In this document: positions 25,185-33,236 of the stretch, in pieces
How positions within the stretch are numbered: position 1 is the first letter of the stretch
Layout: each line of letters begins with the position of its first letter
Source of the DNA: an uncultured Alphaproteobacteria bacterium
GTDB taxonomy: Bacteria > Pseudomonadota > Alphaproteobacteria > Rs-D84
Direction of reading: 5' to 3'
Length of the DNA stretch: 49,952 nucleotides
Assembly: GCA_944389525.1 (NCBI GenBank)
Contig: CALXMR010000002.1
Span: 119,259 to 169,210 of the forward strand
Position numbers and translations under genes: made by a program
The notes under the pieces: generated by a model
Seen by the model: only the letters and a program-made list of their open reading frames with translations
Database searches by the model: none
Told to the model about the DNA's origin: nothing

Positions 25185-25937
25185 TTATCGTGTTGCTTGA
25201 TCGATTTTTGATTCTATCACATCAAACAACGCCCGGAAATGCGATTGTTTTATCGTGCGCATATTGCGTTTAAAGTTTGCCCAGTCGTCTGTTGCCTGCA
25301 TTCTTTCCAGGTTCGGTGATTCCAGCATGCATGTGCCATATGTAAAGAAATGGTTCTGGATTGCTGTAAAATGTGGCGAATACAATTGGCGAGATTTTTC
25401 TTGGTACAGTCTGTTCGCATGCACCAGTTCATCTATACGATTGCGCTGGATCATCACATCAATACTTGGGGCGATTTCGCGAATAAATTTGTCCAGATAT
25501 GCCGCCGTCTGGTAATAGTTTGTTGCGTTATATAGTTCACTTGCCACGCGTTCTGGGGTGGGGTGTGTGAACAGATGCATTTTCCCGGCGGCAATGGCAG
25601 AAATTTCGTCCATGCATCGAATGGCCATATATTCGTAATGTGTTCGCAGTGTCCGGCGATAATCAATCGCCCAGTTACGTAAATGGTGCGCTTCGTGGGC
25701 GATGGTTTCCAGTTCATAGTCCCGGTTTATCCGCATAGATTCTATTATCGCATTGCGAACATTTGCGGGCAGTTTTGAATTTGTATCAACTTCATACCGA
25801 TATATAATAATTTCGTTTGTTTGTGGGCATGCCCGACCGTATGACATCTGTTTGCCATTAAATATATCGCACAGTAATTGGTCATTTAAAATAATTGTTT
25901 CGTATGTTATTTTTGGTTTTGGCATTGTATAATCCAT
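25185..25937 (-). CDS. Zincin-like putative metallopeptidase
   Basis: 250 aa, no signal peptide. HEAHH at about residues 81-85 gives a zinc-binding HExxH. CMDEISA near residue 110 offers a glutamate third ligand 25-30 residues later, as in gluzincin-type peptidases. The rest is helical and Arg/Tyr-rich. Family not recognised. The frame stays open to 26060, but the first 41 residues overlap the end of a lipoprotein remnant and lack a good start context, so I chose MDYTMPKPK. Activity is inferred from the motif only. Confidence 0.65.
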   Translation of the reverse strand: MDYTMPKPKITYETIILNDQLLCDIFNGKQMSYGRACPQTNEIIIYRYEVDTNSKLPANVRNAIIESMRINRDYELETIAHEAHHLRNWAIDYRRTLRTHYEYMAIRCMDEISAIAAGKMHLFTHPTPERVASELYNATNYYQTAAYLDKFIREIAPSIDVMIQRNRIDELVHANRLYQEKSRQLYSPHFTAIQNHFFTYGTCMLESPNLERMQATDDWANFKRNMRTIKQSHFRALFDVIESKIDQATR

Positions 25938-25980
25938 ATTGTTTGTTCTCAGATTAAAATAGTACAAACAATATCGTTTG

Positions 25981-26148
25981 TCAACATAAAAATCCGTTAA
26001 AAAACGCCCCTTGTGAACTATGGGGGGATTTCGCGGCGGCGGCATATTGGCCGGCGTCAAACTGCTGTTGGAATGTTTCGTTGGTTTTTGTGAAACTGCT
26101 GCTGCATGTGGCCAGCAATGCGGGCAGGACCAGGATAGGTTTTTTCAT
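25981..26148 (-). pseudogene. Truncated small lipoprotein
   Basis: A 55-aa product starts MKKPILVLPALLATCSSS (lipobox LATC), with GGGG before the ATG. It continues FQQQFDAGQYAAAA, which looks like the first repeat helix of a larger helical-repeat lipoprotein, then loses that character (SSQGAFFNGFLC) and stops. This suggests a gene cut short by frameshift or deletion, although a functional micro-lipoprotein cannot be excluded. Confidence 0.5.
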
Positions 26149-26174
26149 GTCGTCCCCTTTCTTTTTATTTCTGT

Positions 26175-26419
26175 TAAAAATAAAAACCGCCCAGCAAACA
26201 AGGCGGTCGGGGAGTTCACAAATCAGCTTATTATTGATTCTGCTGCTTTCGGGGTTTTGCGACCCTTGTTTTATGGCAGACAGCTCCCCGACCCGATTTC
26301 CCTCAGGCCAGGGATAAATAACGACACAAATGCCATGAAACATCGGATTAACGATGTCTGTTATTTGCACCGAACAAGCCAGGCTTGTGACAGCCCCGAA
26401 CCAACATCCCTGTTGATTC
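26175..26419 (-). ncRNA. Structured non-coding RNA with its own promoter and terminator
   Basis: The gap 26149-26524 has no protein gene. On the minus strand there is a promoter, TTGATT-N17-TATAAT (26454-26426), then about 245 nt of nested stems: CAGGGAT/ATCCCTG closing two hairpins (ACAAGCC/GGCTTGT, and AAATAAC/GTTATTT enclosing ACATCG/CGATGT). A 10-bp stem GGTCGGGGAG/CTCCCCGACC comes next, ending in terminator ACCGCC/GGCGGT with TTTTTATTTTT. I could not match it to tmRNA (no tag frame, no T-arm/CCA), RNase P, SRP or a known riboswitch. 6S RNA or a new class remain possible. Confidence 0.68.
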
Positions 26420-26425
26420 ATGTGC

Positions 26426-26454
26426 ATTATAGTGCGGCATAAAATGTAAATCAA
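26426..26454 (-). promoter_or_regulatory. Promoter of the 26.2-26.4 kb ncRNA
   Basis: -35 TTGATT (26454-26449), 17-bp spacer, -10 TATAAT (26431-26426), all read on the minus strand. Confidence 0.7.
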
Positions 26455-26524
26455 ATGATTTTTTGCCTGTTTTCTATATATGTATTTTCTTGTCAAATTC
26501 ACATAATAGATTTATGATTTCCGT

Positions 26525-27301
26525 ATGCATAAATATATTGATGCCCATTGTCATTTACAGAATGCACCAATTCCCACCACGGCAATTGATACGGCGCATC
26601 GGGCCGGGGTTATGGAATTTATATGTAATTCTGGCGCGCCAGATGATTGGAATGCGATTTTAAAGTTGCATGATGCGCATCCATCAGTCCACGCGTGTAT
26701 CGGGGTTCATCCGTGGCATGCGTCTGATGTGGGACCAGATTGGCAAATGCGTATGGAAAACATCTTGGCCGCCGCGCCAGATATAATGGTTGGCGAAGTT
26801 GGACTGGATAAACATTATCCATCTGTCACCACCCAGGTGGCAGTATTTAACACGCAATTGGATATCGCGTGCGAATTTGCGCGTGTGACCCATATTCATT
26901 GTGTCGGTGCATGGGACACGCTGGTGCATATATTTAAAACGCGTACGATGCGCCGTATGCCACCGGCAATTGTATTGCATGCGTTTTCTGGTCCGATAAA
27001 TATTATTGAAAAATTGGCAAACGAGTATAATGGATACTTTTCTTTTTCGCCAATGATTATGGATGTGCGCCATCGGCGTATGCGCCACGCGCTGTGTCAT
27101 ATACCAATGGACAGAATTTTGGCCGAAAGTGATTCTGATAATTCATCTGTTATCCCTGATACAGTGAACACGATTGCAGAAATAAAATCGGTTGCGTCTG
27201 ATAAAATGGCCGATATAATCTATCACAATACAACAGTGGTGATGAAACAAAATGGACAGATTACACCGAACACGAATGCTGGTTGGGGATGTGGCGATTG
27301 A
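26525..27301 (+). CDS. tatD: TatD family metal-dependent hydrolase
   Basis: 258 aa. Metal-binding landmarks of the TatD family appear in order: YIDAHCHLQ near residue 5, IGVHPW near 59, GEVGLDKHY near 90, HIHCVGAWD, LHAFSGPINII, and ILAESDSD near 200. Members are 3'-5' DNases or deoxyribonuclease-like enzymes, often with other substrates. Its end overlaps the next gene by 50 bp, indicating one transcript. Whether it is strict TatD or a YcfH-like paralogue cannot be settled here. Confidence 0.85.
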   Translation: MHKYIDAHCHLQNAPIPTTAIDTAHRAGVMEFICNSGAPDDWNAILKLHDAHPSVHACIGVHPWHASDVGPDWQMRMENILAAAPDIMVGEVGLDKHYPSVTTQVAVFNTQLDIACEFARVTHIHCVGAWDTLVHIFKTRTMRRMPPAIVLHAFSGPINIIEKLANEYNGYFSFSPMIMDVRHRRMRHALCHIPMDRILAESDSDNSSVIPDTVNTIAEIKSVASDKMADIIYHNTTVVMKQNGQITPNTNAGWGCGD

Positions 27302-27929
27302 AAAATTGACGCGCGCACATGTAATGATTGTTGGGTGTGGTGCGGTCGGATCATTCGCGACCGAGGCATTGGCCCGTACCGGCATTGGCCATATCACACT
27401 GATTGATTCCGATGTAATCGAAGAATCAAACATAAATCGCCAGTTGTTTGCACTGGATTCTACTGTTGGTCTGCCAAAGGTTACAGTTGCGGCCGCGCGA
27501 ATTCGCGATATAAACCCAACAATTCGTGTTGATGGGTTGCAATTATTTTTTGATGCCAACACACACCTGGATTGCACGCCAGACTTTGTAATTGATGCAA
27601 TTGATACAGTTGAATCAAAAATCGCATTGTGTAAATGGTGCAGCCAGCGGAATATACCATTTATATCCAGCATGGGTGCCGCGCGCAAGACAGATGCGTC
27701 ACAAATAAAAATTGCGCCAATTTCCCAGACATCTGTATGTCCACTGGCGGCCCGAATTCGCCGCGCCGTGCGCGATAGTAATATCCCTGAATTTGATGTT
27801 GTTTATTCTGATGAATGCCCCGATAAAAATACCACGGACAACGGTCGCACATTTGGATCTGTGATAACCATTACGGGTATTTTTGGATTATTGGCGGCAA
27901 ATTATTGTATTCAAAAATTGATAAAATAG
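27252..27929 (+). CDS. tcdA: tRNA threonylcarbamoyladenosine dehydratase (TcdA/CsdL-like, ThiF fold)
   Basis: 225 aa E1-like adenylating enzyme. Nucleotide-binding VMIVGCGAVGSFATEALARTG is near 25-45, DSDVIEESNINRQ near 53, KV..AA.RI..INP near 80, and DAIDTVESKIAL near 115. GAARKTDASQIKI and RTFGSVITITGIFGLLAA are typical of TcdA, which cyclises t6A to ct6A in tRNAs. It lacks the C-terminal catalytic features of ThiF/MoeB proteins. The start lies inside tatD. Ordinary core gene. Confidence 0.85.
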   Translation: MDRLHRTRMLVGDVAIEKLTRAHVMIVGCGAVGSFATEALARTGIGHITLIDSDVIEESNINRQLFALDSTVGLPKVTVAAARIRDINPTIRVDGLQLFFDANTHLDCTPDFVIDAIDTVESKIALCKWCSQRNIPFISSMGAARKTDASQIKIAPISQTSVCPLAARIRRAVRDSNIPEFDVVYSDECPDKNTTDNGRTFGSVITITGIFGLLAANYCIQKLIK

Positions 27930-27932
27930 GGC

Positions 27933-27946
27933 ATTGCATATGCGGC
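27933..27946 (+). repeat. 14-bp direct repeat, left copy
   Basis: ATTGCATATGCGGC recurs at 28023-28036 within the following promoter region, 90 bp apart. Confidence 0.5.
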
Positions 27947-28022
27947 AATATGTCCCCGTGTGATTTTGTAAACATGGTGAATTTCTGCACCATAGGGACC
28001 TTTTCCTAAATGCGGTATTACG

Positions 28023-28052
28023 ATTGCATATGCGGCGCAAAGACTGTATAAT
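28023..28052 (+). promoter_or_regulatory. Promoter of the DUF378 gene overlapping the second 14-bp repeat
   Basis: TTGCAT at 28024-28029, 17-bp spacer, TATAAT at 28047-28052. The -35 lies within the repeat ATTGCATATGCGGC, so the repeat may be an operator. Confidence 0.7.
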
Positions 28053-28103
28053 TACATTGTCTTGAACCAAGACAAAATAACCCTTTAAAAGGAGAAAAAA
28101 GAG

Positions 28104-28316
28104 ATGAGAGGACTGACAACATATGTGTTAATGCCATTAACCATTATTGGCGCCTTGAATTGGGGGCTGATTGGTATATTTGGCTTTGACTTGGTTGCGT
28201 TTATCTTTGGGCCGGCCACAATCGCCAGCAGTATCGTATACAGCATAATCGGTATTGCGGCATTGGTGTGGGTAATCTGGATGTTTATCGACCGGCCTGT
28301 TCGTAATGAACGCTAA
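28104..28316 (+). CDS. DUF378 family small membrane protein
   Basis: 70 aa, two membrane spans. The N-terminal span has the DUF378 hallmark (ALNWGLIGIFGFDLVAFIFG) and a second span ends IWMFIDRP. AAGGAG lies 8 bp before the ATG. Function unknown; the family is widespread. Strong promoter and terminator of its own. Confidence 0.85.
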   Translation: MRGLTTYVLMPLTIIGALNWGLIGIFGFDLVAFIFGPATIASSIVYSIIGIAALVWVIWMFIDRPVRNER

Positions 28317-28340
28317 GTCACACAGGAACTTCATGTCATC

Positions 28341-28364
28341 CGCCCCACCTAGGGGCGTTTTTTT
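28341..28364 (+). terminator. Terminator of the DUF378 gene
   Basis: CGCCCC ACCTA GGGGCG TTTTTTT. Confidence 0.85.
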
Positions 28365-28417
28365 GTATCAGGAATTTAAACATGTTGTGCATAGCGTCAT
28401 ATTTGTGATACTGTGCC

Positions 28418-28530
28418 TATTGCGGAAAGACCAGGAGAGAGAAGCCTCGCCCACAGGGTGACCCCCGGGCACGAAAACACTTTCCGCACATTATAAATGT
28501 TTTTGTGCCCCGGGGTGCATTGCATGATTG
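28418..28530 (+). ncRNA. Possible pseudoknotted RNA
   Basis: The gap 28365-28581 contains two interleaved stems. Stem A pairs GCGGAAAG (28422-28429) with CTTTCCGC (28480-28487). Stem B pairs CCCCGGGCACGAAAACA (ending 28479) with TGTTTTTGTGCCCCGGGG (28498-28515). The order A-B-A'-B' is that of an H-type pseudoknot. A possible promoter (TTGTGC, then TGTGATACT) precedes it. There is no T run after stem B. No known family recognised. Confidence 0.45.
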
Positions 28531-28581
28531 TCACCAAAAATTACCCAGTAACAAAAATTGACAGTTTTGGCAAAACATAAC

Positions 28582-28623
28582 TTGACACGGTGTCAGATTG
28601 TGTGATATTCTGACATCGTGTCA
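28582..28623 (+). promoter_or_regulatory. TetR promoter with two operators
   Basis: The palindromes TGACACGGTGTCA (28583-28595) and TGACATCGTGTCA (28611-28623), centres 28 bp apart, surround a promoter with TTGACA at 28582. They lie 22 bp before the TetR start, as expected for autorepression. Confidence 0.8.
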
Positions 28624-28645
28624 GGATGTGAAAAGGGGGCAAACC

Positions 28646-29281
28646 ATGACGAACGCCAGTCACAGTGAAAAACGCAAATCTGAAATTGTACGCGCATGTC
28701 GCGAACTGTACCAAACGATGGCATTTAAAGACATTACAATCAAGGAAATCAGCGCATATACCAGTTTTTCCAGACCGTCTATTTATAATTATTTCGCAAC
28801 CAAAGAAAGCATCTTTCTGGAAATTTTCAGGCAAGAATACGCCCGTTGGTGTGATGATATGGATGCCATAATAACAAAATACAAGAAACTGAATGTAAAA
28901 AGTTTTGCGGACAAACTGGCCCAGACATTGGAAAGACGGCCTGTGTTATTAAAATTGCTGTCTATGAATCTGTATGATTTAGAAGAAAACTGTTCGTTGA
29001 CCGATTTAACGATATTTAAACAAGAATACCGGCGCGCTTTGGATACCGTGGAACATTTGTTGGTGGTATATTTTCCGCAGATGGGCCGGTCGGACAGAAA
29101 CAAGTTTATCTATATATTCTTTCCATTTATGTTCGGGCTGTATCCATACGCGAACGTTACACAAAAACAAAAAGATGCGATGGTTGCGGCCGGGGTAAAA
29201 TTCCCGACCAAACGGGTTTATGATTTCGCATACCAAACAATATTTTTACTGTTAAATAACCAGGGGGAAAAACATGAATAG
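28646..29281 (+). CDS. TetR/AcrR family regulator
   Basis: 211 aa. N-terminal TetR helix-turn-helix: RKSEIVRACRELYQTM, FKDITIKEISAYTSFSRPSIYNYFATKESIF, in parts ITIKEISAYT and SRPSIYNYFATKE. The ligand-binding domain is divergent. ATG at 28646 follows GGGGG; the frame upstream covers the operators and is not coding. First gene of a four-gene unit with the flavodoxin (8-bp overlap), hydrolase and DUF362 genes, which it probably represses along with itself. Confidence 0.9.
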   Translation: MTNASHSEKRKSEIVRACRELYQTMAFKDITIKEISAYTSFSRPSIYNYFATKESIFLEIFRQEYARWCDDMDAIITKYKKLNVKSFADKLAQTLERRPVLLKLLSMNLYDLEENCSLTDLTIFKQEYRRALDTVEHLLVVYFPQMGRSDRNKFIYIFFPFMFGLYPYANVTQKQKDAMVAAGVKFPTKRVYDFAYQTIFLLLNNQGEKHE

Positions 29282-29765
29282 TATTTTATCTTCTGTTCTG
29301 ATTGCGTATTTTTCAGCAACGGGTACAACGGCAAATGTTGCGCAAAAACTGGCAACGGCATTGGATGCGCCCATTTATGAAATCCGACCCGCCCAACCAT
29401 ACACAGATGCAGATTTAAATTGGCACGATGAATCCAGTCGTTCATCTTTGGAAATGGATGGAAAAATTCCATATCCTGAATTGGCGGATTTGAATGCGCC
29501 GGTCACAGATTACGATACGATATTTTTAGGCTTTCCGATATGGTGGGGGACATCGCCCAAAATTGTAAACCAGTTTGTAAAAAGTTATGACCTGACGGAC
29601 AAAAAAATCATTTTATTTGCAACATCTGGTTCCAGTGGTCTGGGCGATACCGCGTCTGATTTAGCCCAAGACGCCACTGGCACCCCCGAAATCATAAATG
29701 GACGGCGTTTTCCCGCCAGTGTCAGCACGGATGAACTGAAAACCTGGGCGGAAAGCATAAAATAA
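29274..29765 (+). CDS. Flavodoxin family protein
   Basis: 163 aa. The FMN phosphate loop AYFSATGTTANVAQKLA is at residues 11-27. The aromatic FMN-stacking loop appears as FLGFPIWWGTSPKIV, and TSGSSGLGDT is a third loop. It is the Flavodoxin_4 type often found in gut bacteria in place of classical flavodoxin. An electron carrier or NADPH-dependent reductase for small molecules. Starts within the TetR gene end and shares its operon. Confidence 0.88.
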   Translation: MNSILSSVLIAYFSATGTTANVAQKLATALDAPIYEIRPAQPYTDADLNWHDESSRSSLEMDGKIPYPELADLNAPVTDYDTIFLGFPIWWGTSPKIVNQFVKSYDLTDKKIILFATSGSSGLGDTASDLAQDATGTPEIINGRRFPASVSTDELKTWAESIK

Positions 29766-29780
29766 TAAAAAGGGAAAAAT

Positions 29781-30818
29781 ATGAAACCAGCAATAACAAT
29801 CGCGTTAACTTTAATCGGAATCACTGCAATTGCAATAGGGGTAAACAGCATGACAAAACAAACATGGGATAAAACATTCCCACAAAATGAAAATGTGACA
29901 GTCGAAAAAGTAAAATTCAAAAACCGCTTTGGTATCGAACTGGTTGGTGATTTATATATGCCAAAGGATAAACCTGCGGGCGCGTCCGCCGCAATTGCAA
30001 TATCGGGGCCATTTGGCGCAGATAAAGAGCAGGCGTCCGGACTATATGCCCAGGAATTAGCCAGTCGCGGTTTTGTGACACTGGCATTTGATCCGTCTTT
30101 CACGGGGGAAAGTGGTGGCACCGTGCGCAATATTGCATCCCCTGAAATCAGTGTCGAAGATATGTCTGCGGCAGTGGATTTTTTATCAAACAATAAAAAT
30201 GTAGATGCAAATAAAATCGGTGTGCTGGGGATTTGTGGTTTTGGCGGATTCGCATTAAGTGCCGCGGCAATAGATACGCGTATCAAGGCAACGGTTACAT
30301 CAACTATGTATGATATGAGTCGTGTAAACGCAAACGGCTATTTTGATTCAATGACTGCCGCAGACAGACAGGCGTTAAAAGAAAAATTGAACGCCCAGCG
30401 TACGGCAGACTTTGCGTCTGGCACCTATGCCGTTGGCGATGGGTTGCCACAAACAATAACTGGCAACGAACCACAATATGTCCAAGATTATTATGATTAT
30501 TACAAAACGCCGCGTGGCTATCATGCGCGGTCCAAAAATTCTAATACGGATTGGACATTAACAACCGCGCTGCCATTTATGAATATGCCAATTTTGTCAT
30601 ACATAGATGAAATTCGCACGCCAGTCTTGATGATTCATGGTGAAAATGCGCACAGTCGCTATTTCAGTGAAGATGCGTTCCGGCAATTGACCGGCGATAA
30701 CAAAGAATTAATGATTATTCCGGACGCCGTCCATGTCGATTTATATGACGGCGGCAAAAATCATGACAAGATTCCGTTTGATAAAATTGAAACATTCTTT
30801 AAGACAAATCTGGAATAA
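29781..30818 (+). CDS. Dienelactone-hydrolase-like alpha/beta hydrolase
   Basis: 345 aa. One N-terminal membrane anchor or signal (ITIALTLIGITAIAIGV). The alpha/beta-hydrolase core has GVLGICGFGGFAL with Cys152 at the nucleophile position, the G-x-C-x-G of dienelactone hydrolases, not Ser. TPVLMIHGENAHS provides the acid region and PDAVHVDLYD the catalytic His. Periplasmic or membrane-bound esterase/lactonase is the likely activity; substrate unknown. Between the flavodoxin and DUF362 genes. Confidence 0.82.
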   Translation: MKPAITIALTLIGITAIAIGVNSMTKQTWDKTFPQNENVTVEKVKFKNRFGIELVGDLYMPKDKPAGASAAIAISGPFGADKEQASGLYAQELASRGFVTLAFDPSFTGESGGTVRNIASPEISVEDMSAAVDFLSNNKNVDANKIGVLGICGFGGFALSAAAIDTRIKATVTSTMYDMSRVNANGYFDSMTAADRQALKEKLNAQRTADFASGTYAVGDGLPQTITGNEPQYVQDYYDYYKTPRGYHARSKNSNTDWTLTTALPFMNMPILSYIDEIRTPVLMIHGENAHSRYFSEDAFRQLTGDNKELMIIPDAVHVDLYDGGKNHDKIPFDKIETFFKTNLE

Positions 30819-30832
30819 AAACGGGGATGCCA

Positions 30833-31825
30833 ATGAACTATAAAAAACTTGGGATAATCCTGGGGTGCGCGGCAATCATTGCAACCTGTGCCGGGATTGT
30901 TGGAACAAAAATGATTAAATCGGGGGATAAAATGGAAAACACACCGTCTAAGGTATATTATGTCAAAGAAATCACACCAGAAAATCTGATAAAAATATAT
31001 GACGCGCTGGGGGTAGAATTAAAGGGTAATGTCGGCATCAAAGTATCCACTGGCGAGGCCGGATCCCGCGGTTATTTAAAGCCTGAATTAATCGGCCCAT
31101 TGGTGCAAAAATTAAATGGCACGATTATAGAGTGCAATACCGCATACGCTGGGCAACGCAACACTGCGGCCGATCACTTGCGGGTTGCCGCGGAACATGG
31201 TTTTGCCAAAATCGCGAATGTTGATATTATGGACGCAGACGGTGAAATGAAAATTCCAGTTAATAATGGAAAGCACTTGAAATACAACCTGGTTGGAACG
31301 CATTTGGATAATTATGATTCTATATTGAACCTGGCGCATGGCAAAGGGCATGCGATGGGCGGATTTGGCGCGAATTTGAAAAATCAATCTATTGGCATCG
31401 CGTCCAGAAATGGCAAGGCGTACATCCATTCGGCCGGATTTACGGCGGACCCAGATATGGCGTGGTCTAACCTGCCACAGCAACAGGCGTTTATAGAATC
31501 TATGGCCGAGGCCGCCAAATCGGTCAGCGATTATTTCGCATCCCAAAACAAGCAGATAGTGTATATAACTGTGATGAACTTTTTGTCTGTGGATTGCGAT
31601 TGCGATGCAGATCAAACGGATCCTGTTATGGCAGATTTGGGTATTGTTGCATCCACTGATCCGGTCGCAAATGACCAGGCGTTCGTGGATATGATATACG
31701 CATCCACTGACCCAGGTGCAAAAAAATTACAGGAACGCATCGACCGCCAAATGGGACGGCATATATTACCATATGCGGAATCAATTGGATTGGGGACAAC
31801 CAAATACGAACTGATAGAGTTATGA
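30833..31825 (+). CDS. DUF362 domain protein, membrane-anchored
   Basis: 330 aa from MNYKKLGIILGC, with an N-terminal anchor (LGIILGCAAIIATCAGIVG). The DUF362 core is clear: NVGIKVSTGEAGSRGYLKPELIGPLV, IIECNTAYAG, then HGKGHAMGGFGANLKNQSIGIASR and FLSVDCDCD. DUF362 proteins often carry iron-sulfur clusters, but no 4Fe-4S ferredoxin motif is seen here apart from CDCD. Last gene of the TetR operon, followed by a terminator. Function unknown. Confidence 0.8.
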   Translation: MNYKKLGIILGCAAIIATCAGIVGTKMIKSGDKMENTPSKVYYVKEITPENLIKIYDALGVELKGNVGIKVSTGEAGSRGYLKPELIGPLVQKLNGTIIECNTAYAGQRNTAADHLRVAAEHGFAKIANVDIMDADGEMKIPVNNGKHLKYNLVGTHLDNYDSILNLAHGKGHAMGGFGANLKNQSIGIASRNGKAYIHSAGFTADPDMAWSNLPQQQAFIESMAEAAKSVSDYFASQNKQIVYITVMNFLSVDCDCDADQTDPVMADLGIVASTDPVANDQAFVDMIYASTDPGAKKLQERIDRQMGRHILPYAESIGLGTTKYELIEL

Positions 31826-31826
31826 A

Positions 31827-31853
31827 ACAAAACCGCCGTAACGGCGGTTTTGT
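31827..31853 (+). terminator. Terminator of the TetR-flavodoxin-hydrolase-DUF362 operon
   Basis: AACAAAACCGCC GTAA CGGCGGTTTTGTAATTGTT, one of the recurrent ACCGCC/GGCGGT stems. Confidence 0.8.
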
Positions 31854-31976
31854 AATTGTTGCATGACCTGATTCTTTTTTCAACAGCATCGCCGCCCAGA
31901 CAATTTACCTGTTTGTTGTTAAAAAGCGGGACAGGGCGCCATGGTAAAACTGATAGATATTTTTGAAAAAATGTTG

Positions 31977-31982
31977 TATAAT
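31977..31982 (+). promoter_or_regulatory. -10 element of the 396-aa protein gene
   Basis: TATAAT 20 bp ahead of the start; no clear -35. Confidence 0.45.
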
Positions 31983-32002
31983 CCGCGAAAAAGGAATGCG
32001 AT

Positions 32003-33193
32003 ATGTCTAGTGTCATGCAGGAAAAACAGTTGAAAAAATTAAATCGTATAACAGACGCTGATTTTCATTTTGTTCCTGCGAATAAAAATCAGTTTGGGGT
32101 TAAATATTACGAACACGCATGTGCAAATGATGAAGAGTTTCAGCGAATTGCCGGCGAATTAAACCAGCGTCAAAATGTTTTCTATACATGCCTGGAATAT
32201 CCAGATGACAATATATCGATTGCCGTTGTACAAAACGAACTGGATAAAAATCGCATAGAAAATATTATGTGGGGGCGTGTACCAGATCTGGCGGATACCA
32301 AACCAATTGGCAAGATTCATGGTAACGATGTTTATTTGGAATTAATCACGACCCAGTCTGGCAAAGCATCAGGTATTGTAGGTCGCGGTGGTCGTGCAAT
32401 TGCTGTTGTTGTTATTAATGGTCATCGTTTGCCTTTTTATGTATCGTCTGGACTGGCCGGCAAGGAAGCGGAATACGGTATTGCATCTGGTAAATGGTAC
32501 CCATTGCAGGGAATTTCTGACAGTGGCTGGTTGAACAAAATGCCGGACATGAACAAAAATCCATATCCAGAACTGGATCAGGTTTGCGCACTGCTAGAGA
32601 AAAAATATCCCGCGGCGATATTGAAACAACGCGCATTGAATAATGAATTGCCCGCCGCGGATATAGACGCGTTGTTAAAATCTGCCAACAGCGAATTTGT
32701 CGAAGGAACCCCATACAATGAACGCAGCCCGTATCAATACTACAGAAATCATATAATATATTTGCCAGCGGTAATTGATGCGTGGCGGGCCGCACCAAAA
32801 GATTTTCTGGAAATTACAAGCGGCACATTACGAATTCACGAACTTGATACATTAGAAAAAATTCGAAAAACAGATTTAATGGCTAATTCAACCCTAGAAG
32901 ATAATATCGTTTGGCTTACCCCTGTCCCCAGCCAGTTAGAGACCCAAACCGGTGCAGAAACAACCCAGGGAATACAAAGGCAGTTGGATAAACTTGGCAT
33001 AGATAGCGTGTTTGTTTCTTTGGATAACAATGGTGGAATTGGTGTCCCCATAGCGGCCTTTGATGATTATTTCTATAACAAACAAGTGCAAGACTTGGCC
33101 GCGGCAACAAAAAGAATCAATGCCCAGCCACGTAAGCAAGGCTCTGTTATACAAATCGCCCTGGACAAGGTAAAAAAGATTTTTAATGGGTAA
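32003..33193 (+). CDS. Protein of unknown function, 396 aa
   Basis: No signal peptide. Sequence starts MSSVMQEKQLKKLNRITDADFHFVP. No catalytic motif recognised. Mixed alpha/beta composition, with a Gly-rich loop SGIVGRGGRAIAVVVING, SGLAGKEAEYGIASGKWYPL and a C-terminal basic helix (VIQIALDKVKKIFNG). It borders the palindrome array and may be the last host-type gene before the accessory region. Start choice MSSVM is the first ATG after a GGA box. Confidence 0.7.
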   Translation: MSSVMQEKQLKKLNRITDADFHFVPANKNQFGVKYYEHACANDEEFQRIAGELNQRQNVFYTCLEYPDDNISIAVVQNELDKNRIENIMWGRVPDLADTKPIGKIHGNDVYLELITTQSGKASGIVGRGGRAIAVVVINGHRLPFYVSSGLAGKEAEYGIASGKWYPLQGISDSGWLNKMPDMNKNPYPELDQVCALLEKKYPAAILKQRALNNELPAADIDALLKSANSEFVEGTPYNERSPYQYYRNHIIYLPAVIDAWRAAPKDFLEITSGTLRIHELDTLEKIRKTDLMANSTLEDNIVWLTPVPSQLETQTGAETTQGIQRQLDKLGIDSVFVSLDNNGGIGVPIAAFDDYFYNKQVQDLAAATKRINAQPRKQGSVIQIALDKVKKIFNG

Positions 33194-33236
33194 TCCGGCA
33201 TATTTGCGGCACAAGAAATTAGAAAAGCACAAAGAG

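Noticed and set aside
26175-26419. tmRNA
   Set aside because: No T arm with CCA end and no tag-peptide frame ending in small hydrophobic residues; the only short frame (ANNRHR) does not fit.
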